64,000 bases of DNA from Polymorphobacter fuscus (GTDB taxonomy: Bacteria > Pseudomonadota > Alphaproteobacteria > Sphingomonadales > Sphingomonadaceae): the NCBI RefSeq assembly GCF_011927825.1, contig NZ_JAATJI010000001.1, forward strand, positions 930,001-994,000. The letters run 5' to 3'. Below, one piece after another: positions 9,207 to 16,441 of this stretch. Position 1 is the first letter of the stretch. Each line of letters opens with the position of its first letter. The notes below the pieces were generated by a model, which searched no databases, had not been told where the DNA came from, and saw only the letters and a program-made list of their open reading frames with translations. A program made the position numbers and the translations under genes.

Positions 9207-10028
9207 TCAGAGTGTCTCCACTGTCGCAAGCCCAAAGCCTTTAAGCGCCGGGGCCAGCGCGTCAACATGGGCGTCGGCGCGGGTGAAGACGGCCCGTCCC
9301 GGCGCGAAGGCGCCAATGGGTGTCGGTGCGGAGGCGCCAATCGGTGTGGGCGCGGAGGCACCCAGCAGATGCGCCACCCGCCGCGCGATGCCGGCGCCGC
9401 CATCGACGAACCCCAGGGCGCGCGGGCCGGCCGCTGCCAGCTCGGCGGCAAGCAGCGGGAAATGCGTGCATGCGAGCACCACCCTGTCGAGCCGGTCGCC
9501 CCCCGGCTGGTCGGTCAGCCCGGCCAGTTCGGGCGCCACATCGGCCGCCGTCACCACTGTTCCGGCCAGCTTGGCCTCCGCCAGTTCGACGAGCCGTGCC
9601 GAACCATGGCGCAGCACGAGGCAATCAGCGGCAAATTCGGCCGACAGCCGATCGACATAGGGCTGTCGCACGGTGGCGGCGGTGCCGAGCACGCCGATCA
9701 CCCGCGTTCGCGACGCTGCCGCCGCCGGCTTGATCGCCGGCACTGTCCCCACCACCGGCAGGTCGAGCGCCGCGCGGACATGCGACAGGGCAATGGTCGA
9801 CGCGGTGTTGCAGGCAATCACCACCAGCCGTGGCCGAAAGCGTTCCACCAGCCGCCCGAGCAACGCCGGCACCCGCGCCGCAATCTCGGCTTCGGACCTG
9901 GTGCCATAGGGAAAGCCGGCATTGTCGGCGGCATAGACGACCGGCAGCCCGGGCAGCAGCGCGCGGATCGGCGCCAGCACCGACAGCCCGCCGACACCGG
10001 AATCAAAGACAAGAATGGGCGCCGACAT
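9207..10028 (-). CDS. murI: Glutamate racemase MurI
   Basis: Supplies D-glutamate for peptidoglycan. The two catalytic cysteines are Cys73 in ACNTAS and Cys187 in ACTHFPLL, with FDSGVGGLSVL at the N terminus. Length is 273 aa. Near the C terminus (about residues 223-242) the unit GASAPTPI is repeated in tandem and continues as GAFAPG. This is an in-frame 24-nt repeat expansion in a loop between the catalytic core and the last helices. It is the first gene of a murI-thioesterase-hydrolase operon. Confidence 0.95.
   Translation of the reverse strand: MSAPILVFDSGVGGLSVLAPIRALLPGLPVVYAADNAGFPYGTRSEAEIAARVPALLGRLVERFRPRLVVIACNTASTIALSHVRAALDLPVVGTVPAIKPAAAASRTRVIGVLGTAATVRQPYVDRLSAEFAADCLVLRHGSARLVELAEAKLAGTVVTAADVAPELAGLTDQPGGDRLDRVVLACTHFPLLAAELAAAGPRALGFVDGGAGIARRVAHLLGASAPTPIGASAPTPIGAFAPGRAVFTRADAHVDALAPALKGFGLATVETL
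9301..9366. repeat. 24-bp in-frame tandem repeat inside murI
   Basis: Two full 24-bp units (9301-9324 and 9325-9348) and a partial third (9349-9366) differ at only a few positions. Each begins GG(C/T)GCG and carries AGGCGCCAAT. They encode the repeated Gly-Ala-x-Ala-Pro-x-x-Ile unit. Confidence 0.85.
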
Positions 10029-10060
10029 GCCGCGTCGTTAGCGGAGCCGGCGCCGCGCCG

Positions 10061-10543
10061 CTAGGTCATCACCACCGCAGCCGGCGCCGCCACCAACTGC
10101 GCCATGGCCAGCAGCCCAGCGACGGCGCCGACCGTGAGCAGCAGGCGCAGCCGCGTGTACCAGGGCGGCAGCCCGCCCGACGCCGCATCCCAGACGAAGT
10201 GCAGCCCCAGCAGCGCCGCCAACGCCGTCAGCTGCGCCGGCCGGTCGAGCCACGTCGCCAGCAGCAGCGCAAGGCCGGCGAGCGTCGGCAGCATCGCGAG
10301 CGTCACCACCCCGGCGCGCGGCCCCGGCCGCGCCACCTCCTGCCCCCAGCGCGCGCCACCGAGGAACGACAGGATCAGCGCGCCATAGACCACCGCCACC
10401 AGCCCCAATATGTCGGCGTGCGCCGGCGTCAGCGCGGCGATCGCCGGCGGCGCCAGAAACGGCACCAGCCCGAGCACACCGTAAACGAGCACGCTGCGCG
10501 GAATCGCGGTCGGTGGCATCGGGGTCGCATCCTTGTCGTCCAT
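10061..10543 (-). CDS. DUF3429 integral membrane protein
   Basis: A 160-aa inner-membrane protein of the DUF3429 type, function unknown. Four to five hydrophobic helices are visible: SVLVYGVLGLVPFLAPPAI, ILGLVAVVYGALILSFLGG, VTLAMLPTLAGLALLLATW, and LLLTVGAVAGLLAMAQLV at the end. SFLGGARWG and the charged loops are family-like. The frame is open for 584 codons because it runs antisense through hemB; only the last 160 residues are protein-like. Start ATG 10543 (or 10573) is the first that avoids overlap with hemB, which is divergent. Confidence 0.75.
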   Translation of the reverse strand: MDDKDATPMPPTAIPRSVLVYGVLGLVPFLAPPAIAALTPAHADILGLVAVVYGALILSFLGGARWGQEVARPGPRAGVVTLAMLPTLAGLALLLATWLDRPAQLTALAALLGLHFVWDAASGGLPPWYTRLRLLLTVGAVAGLLAMAQLVAAPAAVVMT

Positions 10544-10639
10544 GGATGCTGTGTCGGCCCGCGCATTTCCCATGTCGATGAGGCGCGTCGGCGCGGGGCG
10601 GGACGTGACTTGCACGCGGCCCCGCGCTAATGCCCCTGC

Positions 10640-11629
10640 ATGACCGCATCCTACCCCGCCACGCGCCTCCGCCGCACCCGTGTCGCCCCCTGGAGCCGCT
10701 CGCTCCACGCCGAAACCACCCTGTCGCCGGCCGACCTGATCTGGCCGATCTTCGTGACCGAAGGCCGCGGCGTCACCGACCCGATTCGCACCATGCCGGG
10801 TGTCGACCGGCTGTCGGTCGATCGCCTCGCCGCTGCCGCGAACGAGGCCGTAGCGCTCGGCATCCCGTGCATCGCGCTGTTTCCCAACACACAGGGACAT
10901 CTGCGGACGGAAGACGGCAAGGAAGCGCTCAACCCCGACAATCTCGTCTGCCAGGCGATCAAGGCGCTCAAGGATGCGCAACCCGGCCTCGGCGTTCTCG
11001 TCGATGTCGCACTCGACCCCTATACCAGCCATGGCCATGACGGGCTGATGCACGACGATGGTCGCATCCTCAACGATGTGACGGTGGAGGTGCTGGTCGG
11101 CCAGTCGCTCAACCAGGCCCGCGCCGGCGCCGACATCATCGCCCCGTCCGACATGATGGACGGCCGCGTCGCCGCCATCCGCGCCGGGCTGGAGGGCGAA
11201 GGCTTTTGCGACGTCCAGATCATGGCCTATGCCGCCAAATATGCCTCGGCCTTCTACGGCCCCTTCCGTGATGCTGTCGGCAGCGGTGGCTATCTCAAGG
11301 GCGACAAGAAGACGTACCAGATGGACCCGGCCAATTCCCGCGAAGCCCTGCGCGAAGTCGCCTTCGATATTGCCGAAGGTGCCGACAGCGTCATGGTCAA
11401 GCCCGGCATGCCCTATCTCGACATCATCCGCATGGTCCGCGACCGGTTCGACGTGCCGGTCTTTGCCTATCAGGTCAGCGGCGAATATGCGCTGATCGAA
11501 GCGGCCGTCGCCGCCGGCGTTCTCGAAAAGGACCGCGCCGTCCTCGAAACCCTGCTCGGCTTCAAACGCGCCGGCTGCTCGGGCGTACTCACCTATTATG
11601 CGCCGCTGGCGGCGAAGCTGCTGGGTTAG
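10640..11629 (+). CDS. hemB: Delta-aminolevulinic acid dehydratase (porphobilinogen synthase) HemB
   Basis: Condenses two 5-aminolevulinates into porphobilinogen, the second step of tetrapyrrole synthesis. The Schiff-base lysines are Lys200 (YAAKYASAFYGPFRDA) and Lys254 (MVKPGMPYLD). The active-site metal segment reads VDVALDPYTSHGHDG with Asp in place of the zinc-binding cysteines, so this is the Mg/K-type enzyme common in alphaproteobacteria. At 329 aa it has full length. It is transcribed divergently from the DUF3429 gene and followed 4 nt later by uraH. Confidence 0.97.
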   Translation: MTASYPATRLRRTRVAPWSRSLHAETTLSPADLIWPIFVTEGRGVTDPIRTMPGVDRLSVDRLAAAANEAVALGIPCIALFPNTQGHLRTEDGKEALNPDNLVCQAIKALKDAQPGLGVLVDVALDPYTSHGHDGLMHDDGRILNDVTVEVLVGQSLNQARAGADIIAPSDMMDGRVAAIRAGLEGEGFCDVQIMAYAAKYASAFYGPFRDAVGSGGYLKGDKKTYQMDPANSREALREVAFDIAEGADSVMVKPGMPYLDIIRMVRDRFDVPVFAYQVSGEYALIEAAVAAGVLEKDRAVLETLLGFKRAGCSGVLTYYAPLAAKLLG

Positions 11630-11633
11630 CCGC

Positions 11634-12023
11634 ATGAAAGCTCTCGCCCTCGCCGCTGCGCTGTTGCTCGCCTCGCCGCTGGCGGCCGCCGAAATTTCCA
11701 CCCATGTCCTCGATCTCGCCAGCGGCGTCGGCGGCAAGGACGTGCCCGTCACCCTCGCCCGGCGCCAGGCCGACGGCGGCTGGACCGAGATCGCCGCGGC
11801 GAGGACCGACGCCAACGGCCGGATTCGCAGCTTCGGCGATGCGGCACGCTTTGCCCCCGGCCTGTATCGGCTGCAGTTCGACCTGTCGGCCTATCCCGAT
11901 GACAAGACGGCGCGCTTCTTTCCGGAAATCACCCTCACCTTCCGTGTCGATGATGCCGCCGGGCATTATCATGTTCCGGTCGTCGTCAGCCCGTTCGGCT
12001 ATTCGACCTATCGCGGCAATTAG
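11634..12023 (+). CDS. uraH: Secreted 5-hydroxyisourate hydrolase (transthyretin-like)
   Basis: Transthyretin-family hydrolase that opens 5-hydroxyisourate in urate catabolism. Mature signatures are ISTHVLDLASG near the N terminus, HYHVPVVVSPFGYSTYRGN at the C terminus (YRG tripeptide with Asn replacing the usual final Ser), and a conserved Arg in the central strand. A clear signal peptide (MKALALAAALLLASPLAAA) precedes it, so the enzyme should be periplasmic. Length is 129 aa including the signal. It starts 4 nt after hemB. No other purine catabolic gene (OHCU decarboxylase, allantoinase) is in the window. Confidence 0.88.
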   Translation: MKALALAAALLLASPLAAAEISTHVLDLASGVGGKDVPVTLARRQADGGWTEIAAARTDANGRIRSFGDAARFAPGLYRLQFDLSAYPDDKTARFFPEITLTFRVDDAAGHYHVPVVVSPFGYSTYRGN

Positions 12024-12102
12024 CCCCGGCAGTCCGCCGGCGCAGGAAACTGGCGCACACCGGGTTGCGGCCCCGGGCGCGCCCGTCTAGGCGAGCGCCT
12101 GT

Positions 12103-12852
12103 ATGGTTTCGGTGCTCGACAGATTCCTGCCGGGCCGGCAGCGCGAACGCCTCAGCGGCCGGGCGCTGGCCTTCGTCGTCGTCCTGCTGGTCCATCTGCT
12201 GCTGGCCCTGGTGCTGATCTTCCTGACGCCGCCCGGCCCCAAGAAGCGCAACGACAACACCCCCAATGTCATGGTGCTGCTGCCCGATTCCGAGCCGCAG
12301 CGGGAACGCAAGGCGGCGCCGCGCGCCAAGGCCGCGTCGAAGCCGCTGGCGACCCCGCGCCCCAGCACGACGCCGATCCCGCCCGTCGCCACGCCGGCGC
12401 CGCCGACCAAGCCGGTGATTTTCGGTGACCTTGCCTATAATTCGGTCGACATCGCCAAGATTCCCAGTGTCGCGCCGTCGAGCAGCGCGGATGCCGGAAC
12501 CGGGCAGGACAGCGACAGCGCCCAGGGCGTCGGTACCGGCCCCGGCGGCGTCACCCTGTACAAGGCCGAATGGGTGCGCGAACCGACCAACGCCGAGCTG
12601 AGCTTCTACATGCCCAAGAACCTGCCGGAAGCGAGTTCGGGGATGATCGCCTGCCGCACGGCGCCGCGCAACCTGGTCGAGGATTGTGTCGCGCTCGACG
12701 ACGATCCGCGTGGCACCGGCATCTCGCGCGCGCTGGTCAACGCCGCCTGGCAGTTCAAGGTTCGCCCGCCGCGGATCAATGGCAAGCCCGAAGTCGGCAG
12801 CTGGGTCCGCATTCGCATCGAATTTACGGAACGGGCGCGCAGCAGCAATTGA
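12103..12852 (+). CDS. TonB-like proline-rich envelope protein
   Basis: A 249-aa protein with TonB-like architecture: a cytoplasmic N terminus, one membrane anchor (about 22-42, ALAFVVVLLVHLLLALVLIF), a Pro/Ala/Lys-rich periplasmic linker (about 65-108), and a small C-terminal domain ending NAAWQFKVRPPRINGKPEVG followed by SWVRIRIEFT. That end resembles the TonB C-terminal fold. Two cysteines (IACRTAPRNLVEDCVAL) may form a disulfide. No exbB/exbD is adjacent, so it could be an orphan TonB or a structural relative. Assignment to the TonB superfamily is inferred from layout. Confidence 0.55.
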   Translation: MVSVLDRFLPGRQRERLSGRALAFVVVLLVHLLLALVLIFLTPPGPKKRNDNTPNVMVLLPDSEPQRERKAAPRAKAASKPLATPRPSTTPIPPVATPAPPTKPVIFGDLAYNSVDIAKIPSVAPSSSADAGTGQDSDSAQGVGTGPGGVTLYKAEWVREPTNAELSFYMPKNLPEASSGMIACRTAPRNLVEDCVALDDDPRGTGISRALVNAAWQFKVRPPRINGKPEVGSWVRIRIEFTERARSSN

Positions 12853-12901
12853 CGCGCCGGCCTTGCTTGAACCGGGCCGCCGCATCCCGTATCGCGCGCA
12901 C

Positions 12902-13945
12902 ATGACCAGCCCACGCCCGCTTCGCATCGCCGTCCTTGGCGCCTCCGGCTATACCGGTGCCGATCTGGTGCGCCTGGCACTGACCCATCCGCGCATCGAG
13001 ATTGCGGCGCTGTCGGCCAACGCCAAGGCCGGCCAGACAATGGCGCAGGTCTGGCCGCATTTCGCCCCCTATCCCGACCTGCCGCGACTCGTTGCGGCGG
13101 AAGCGATCGATTATGCCGGCATCGATGCCGTGTTCGGTTGCCTGCCGCACGCCGCGTCGGCGGCGCTGCTCGGCACGCTGAAGGGGCCAAGGATCATCGA
13201 CCTGTCGGCGGATTTTCGGCTGAAGGACGCGGACGTGTATGCGTCCTGGTATGGCGGCGCCCATCCCGCGCCGCAGCTGCTGTCGGGCGCTGTCTACGGC
13301 CTGACCGAATTCGCCCGCGACGCCCTGCCCGGCGCCGGCCTTGTCGCCTGCCCGGGCTGTTATCCGACGGCCGTGCTGCTGGCCTTGCTGCCGCTGGTCG
13401 GCGCCGGCGCGGTGTCGCCTGCCAACATCACCGTCAACGCGCTGTCGGGCGTGTCGGGCAGCGGGCGCAGCCTCAAGGAAGCCAATCTGTTCACCGAAGT
13501 CGCCGAAGCCGTCCACCCCTATGGCATCGGTGCGCATCGCCACATGCCGGAGATGGAACAGCAGCTTGCCGCTGCCGCCGGCGCGCCCGTGACGATCAGC
13601 TTCACGCCCCACCTCGTGCCGATGAACCGCGGCGAACTCGTCACCTGTATCGTCGAGGCGACCCGGCCGATCGGCGACCTGCGCGCGATCCTGGCGGCGC
13701 GCTACGCCGCCGAGCCGTTCGTCCACCTGCTGCCCGAAGGCGTGGCGCCGGCGACGCGGATGGTGCGCGGTTCCAACCATGTCGTCGTCAACGTCTTTGC
13801 CGATCGCATCCCCGGCCGCGCCATCGTCATCGCCGCCATCGACAATCTGGTGAAGGGATCGTCGGGCCAGGCGATGCAGAATTTCAACCTGATGTTCGGC
13901 CTGCCCGAAACCATGGGGTTGGAAGCGGCGCCGCTGTTCCCCTGA
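12902..13945 (+). CDS. argC: N-acetyl-gamma-glutamyl-phosphate reductase ArgC
   Basis: NADPH-dependent third step of arginine biosynthesis. The N-terminal Rossmann motif is VLGASGYTGADL, the catalytic cysteine is Cys153 in CPGCYPT, and a catalytic histidine lies in GIGAHRHMPEM. SGVSGSGRSLKEA and VKGSSGQAMQNFNLM are family signatures. Length is 347 aa (long ArgC type). The open frame extends upstream to 12686 through the TonB-like gene, but ATG 12902 matches the family N terminus. Confidence 0.96.
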   Translation: MTSPRPLRIAVLGASGYTGADLVRLALTHPRIEIAALSANAKAGQTMAQVWPHFAPYPDLPRLVAAEAIDYAGIDAVFGCLPHAASAALLGTLKGPRIIDLSADFRLKDADVYASWYGGAHPAPQLLSGAVYGLTEFARDALPGAGLVACPGCYPTAVLLALLPLVGAGAVSPANITVNALSGVSGSGRSLKEANLFTEVAEAVHPYGIGAHRHMPEMEQQLAAAAGAPVTISFTPHLVPMNRGELVTCIVEATRPIGDLRAILAARYAAEPFVHLLPEGVAPATRMVRGSNHVVVNVFADRIPGRAIVIAAIDNLVKGSSGQAMQNFNLMFGLPETMGLEAAPLFP

Positions 13946-13962
13946 ACAAAGGCAACCTCCGC

Positions 13963-14523
13963 ATGATCACGACCGAGCGGCTGATCCTGCGGCCCTGGTG
14001 CGACGCCGATGCGGCGCCCTTTCACGCCATGGGCCGCGATCCGGAGGTGATGCGCTTTCTGGGGCCGCTGCAAACGCCGGCGGAGACCGATGCGGCGATC
14101 GCCCGCATGGTCGCCTCCCAGGCAGCCCATGGTCACTGCTTCTGGGCCGTCGAACGCCTCGATACCGCTGGCTTCATCGGCTTTTGCGGGCTCAAGCACG
14201 CGCCGGACGGCATTGCCGGGCTTGCCGGCGACATCGAGATCGGCTGGCGGCTGGCGCGCCCGGCGTGGGGCCAGGGCTTTGCGCGGGAGGCGGCGACGGC
14301 CAGCCTCGACTGGGGGTTCACCGCGCTGGCCATCGACCGGATCATCGCGATCACCACAGCCGGAAACGTCCGCAGCTGGGGCCTGATGGAACGGCTCGGC
14401 ATGGCGCGACGCCATGACCTCGATTTCGATCACCCGGCCTTGCCGGCCGGCGACCCGCTGCGCCCGCATATCACCTATGCGATCGGCCGCCCGGGATCGG
14501 AGACTATCGCTCCACGCCCTTGA
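13963..14523 (+). CDS. GNAT-family N-acetyltransferase (RimJ/RimL-like)
   Basis: A 186-aa acetyl-CoA-dependent N-acyltransferase. TTERLILRPW at the N terminus and EIGWRLARPAWGQGFAREAA (the acetyl-CoA pyrophosphate loop), plus GNVRSWGLMERLGM, mark the RimJ/RimL-type GNAT subgroup. The substrate cannot be read from sequence. It starts 17 nt after argC with the same orientation. Its 3' end overlaps the convergent holin gene by 20 nt. Confidence 0.85.
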   Translation: MITTERLILRPWCDADAAPFHAMGRDPEVMRFLGPLQTPAETDAAIARMVASQAAHGHCFWAVERLDTAGFIGFCGLKHAPDGIAGLAGDIEIGWRLARPAWGQGFAREAATASLDWGFTALAIDRIIAITTAGNVRSWGLMERLGMARRHDLDFDHPALPAGDPLRPHITYAIGRPGSETIAPRP

Positions 14524-14860
14524 TCTTTCCCCATTGCCGCGCTGCCGTATAGCCGAGATAGCCGGTGCCGAAGAGCGCGTACAAGGGCTCCGGCAACGCC
14601 GCGAGATACGCCGTCATGCCCCGGGTGATCGCCGCGGCCATGTCCGGGCGCACGGCAGCAGTCAAACCCATCGGCACCGACCAGAGCAGCAACAGGTACA
14701 TGACATAGAGAAAGCTCGGCCGCGCCCGGCGGGTCCAGCCGTCGCTACCGGCTTCCGCCATGATCAGCGCCATCTGGGCCTGCAAGACCGCCATCTCTGC
14801 CGCTGCGACCGCCGAAGTCCCGGCGTCGGCCTCCGACCGTGCCAGCGGATCGATGCGCAT
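14504..14860 (-). CDS. Orphan holin of the gene-transfer-agent 3-TM type
   Basis: A 118-aa protein matching the GTA holin family (holin of 3 TMs). It opens with RIDPLARSEADAGTSAVAAAE (a soluble Ala-rich helix), has the basic WTRRARPSFLYVMYLLLLWS entry to the first membrane segment, then a second hydrophobic region (AAVRPDMAAAITRGMTAYLAAL), and ends YLGYTAARQWGKIKGVER. The family releases GTA or phage particles through the inner membrane. No endolysin, capsid or tail gene is nearby, so this is either a domesticated remnant or a holin acting with remote partners. A CCTTTCGGG/CCCGAAAAGG inverted repeat lies just upstream (14869-14905). Confidence 0.8.
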   Translation of the reverse strand: MRIDPLARSEADAGTSAVAAAEMAVLQAQMALIMAEAGSDGWTRRARPSFLYVMYLLLLWSVPMGLTAAVRPDMAAAITRGMTAYLAALPEPLYALFGTGYLGYTAARQWGKIKGVER

Positions 14861-14942
14861 GGAGATTGCCTTTCGGGTTTGCCAATTCTCACTTGCCCGA
14901 AAAGGTTCCTTATGTCAATATAATATATCCTTTTTGGTTTGT

Positions 14943-16292
14943 TTAATGCGGCTGCCGCGGAATGAGATGCAGCTCGGTCTGGCGCCCATCGATCCACCGA
15001 AAGCTCTTGCCGTCGAAAAAGCCGTCCACTTCGAGCATGAACCGCGCCTCCTGCCCGCCCCATTCCGGGACGGGCTTCATCGCCGCCAGTTCGATCGACC
15101 AGGCCGTATCGGGGTTGATCGGATATTCGCCCATCCCAGCCACGCCGCCCTGGTCCTCCCACGCCCCGATCCAGGGGCCGGCGCCATGCCCGTGGTTGCC
15201 GATGGCATGGGTGTAGATGACCGGTTTCAGGCCCGCCGCAATCGCCTGTTTTCGGGCAATTGCCAGCAGTTCGTTGCCGGTCCGCCCGGTCTTGAAGTTG
15301 GCGATCAGGATATCCTGCACCCGGTTGGCATCGGCAAAGCCTGCGACCAGTCCCTTCGGCGCCTCCGTCTCGCCCGGTTTGAGCACATAGGCCATCTGCT
15401 GGGTATCTGTCTTCAGCCCCAGATAGCCCGCGCAGAAATCGACATGCAGCAGGTCGCCGGGTTCGATCGCCTGCGCCACCGGCACCGTCTGCGCGGCGAT
15501 GCGGAACGTCTCCTGCGTCGGACGCTGGATGCTGACACTGGGCTGGCACCAGGGGTCGAGCCGGAGATCGGCGAGCCGTTCGCGATACCACCACAGCACA
15601 TCGGCCGTGGTGGTCACCGATGGCGTGATGACCTTTTCCGACAGGCCCTCGGCGATCATCGCATGGGCACTGCGCATGATCGTCCGGTACATCGCCATTT
15701 CGGCCGGGATCCGGGTTTCCAGCCAGCCCAGCGCCAGGCTGTCATGGCTGACGAGCCGCGGCGCCAGCGGACCCAGCGCCGCCGCCAGTTGGCGGTGCTG
15801 GCTGACCGACAGGCCGTCGGCGAGCGCGAACGTATCGGAAATATTGACGGCGATGCGCTGGGGGTCGCGCGCGCGCACGATCTCGGCGATCCGCGCCCAT
15901 TGATCGGGCTGTTTTTCCGGGTCCCAGGCCGCATCGAACAGGTCGCCGATCGGATAGCGCGCGACACCCAGCCGTTCGACGCCCTTTTCCGGTCCGCGGT
16001 CGTGAAAGATCAGCACGGTGCGCCGGCGCGCCGACATCCAGTTCGCCGGCAGCATCGTCTTGACGACCGGGTCCTCGTTATATTCCCGGGCGATCAGGAT
16101 CCACATGTCGACGTTGTTCGCGCGCATCAGCTTGGGGATCAGCGCATCGAGCCGCGCCTTCAGGAGACGATCCTGGGCCACCGCCCGGTCGCGGAGTGCC
16201 GGCACGCCGGGGGCGGCAAAGTCCGCCGGATCGGCACCAGCGGGCGCCGCCCCGATAGCAGCAAGCAACAACAATGCAGCGCGGATTTTCAT
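14943..16292 (-). CDS. Exported M24-family metallopeptidase (Xaa-Pro aminopeptidase-like), copy 1
   Basis: A 449-aa periplasmic peptidase with signal peptide (1-20, ending GAAPAGA). The N-terminal creatinase-like domain spans about 30-195 and the pita-bread domain about 200-430. Metal ligands are Asp285 and Asp296 (VDFCAGYLGLKTD), His367 (GNHGHGAG), Glu401 (WSIELAAM) and Glu421 (MLEVDGFFDG). M24B enzymes remove the residue before proline. It is clearly paralogous to the gene ending at 18160. It is divergent from the esterase-like gene at 16442, and the shared promoter contains a long palindrome. Substrate unknown. Confidence 0.85.
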   Translation of the reverse strand: MKIRAALLLLAAIGAAPAGADPADFAAPGVPALRDRAVAQDRLLKARLDALIPKLMRANNVDMWILIAREYNEDPVVKTMLPANWMSARRRTVLIFHDRGPEKGVERLGVARYPIGDLFDAAWDPEKQPDQWARIAEIVRARDPQRIAVNISDTFALADGLSVSQHRQLAAALGPLAPRLVSHDSLALGWLETRIPAEMAMYRTIMRSAHAMIAEGLSEKVITPSVTTTADVLWWYRERLADLRLDPWCQPSVSIQRPTQETFRIAAQTVPVAQAIEPGDLLHVDFCAGYLGLKTDTQQMAYVLKPGETEAPKGLVAGFADANRVQDILIANFKTGRTGNELLAIARKQAIAAGLKPVIYTHAIGNHGHGAGPWIGAWEDQGGVAGMGEYPINPDTAWSIELAAMKPVPEWGGQEARFMLEVDGFFDGKSFRWIDGRQTELHLIPRQPH

Positions 16293-16363
16293 GTTCCAGA
16301 CCCCCGCCGCCGTGCCGCGGCGGCGGGCGCCACCATATCGCGCCCCTGTTGGCAGGCAATGTA

Positions 16364-16385
16364 ATTATGCGCAAATGCACATAAT
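16364..16385. promoter_or_regulatory. Near-perfect 22-bp palindrome between divergent peptidase and hydrolase genes
   Basis: Arms ATTATG (16364-16369) and CATAAT (16380-16385) enclose inner arms GCA and TGC around a central AA, so 20 of 22 positions are symmetric. The element lies in the 149-bp AT-richer gap between the start codons of the divergent genes, about 57 bp before the plus-strand start and 72 bp before the minus-strand start. Symmetry and position suggest an operator; the regulator is not known. Confidence 0.55.
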
Positions 16386-16441
16386 ATTTCACCTGTTTTC
16401 GCAGGTGCTGCTATGGTGATGTCGGACAGGCGGGGATACGC

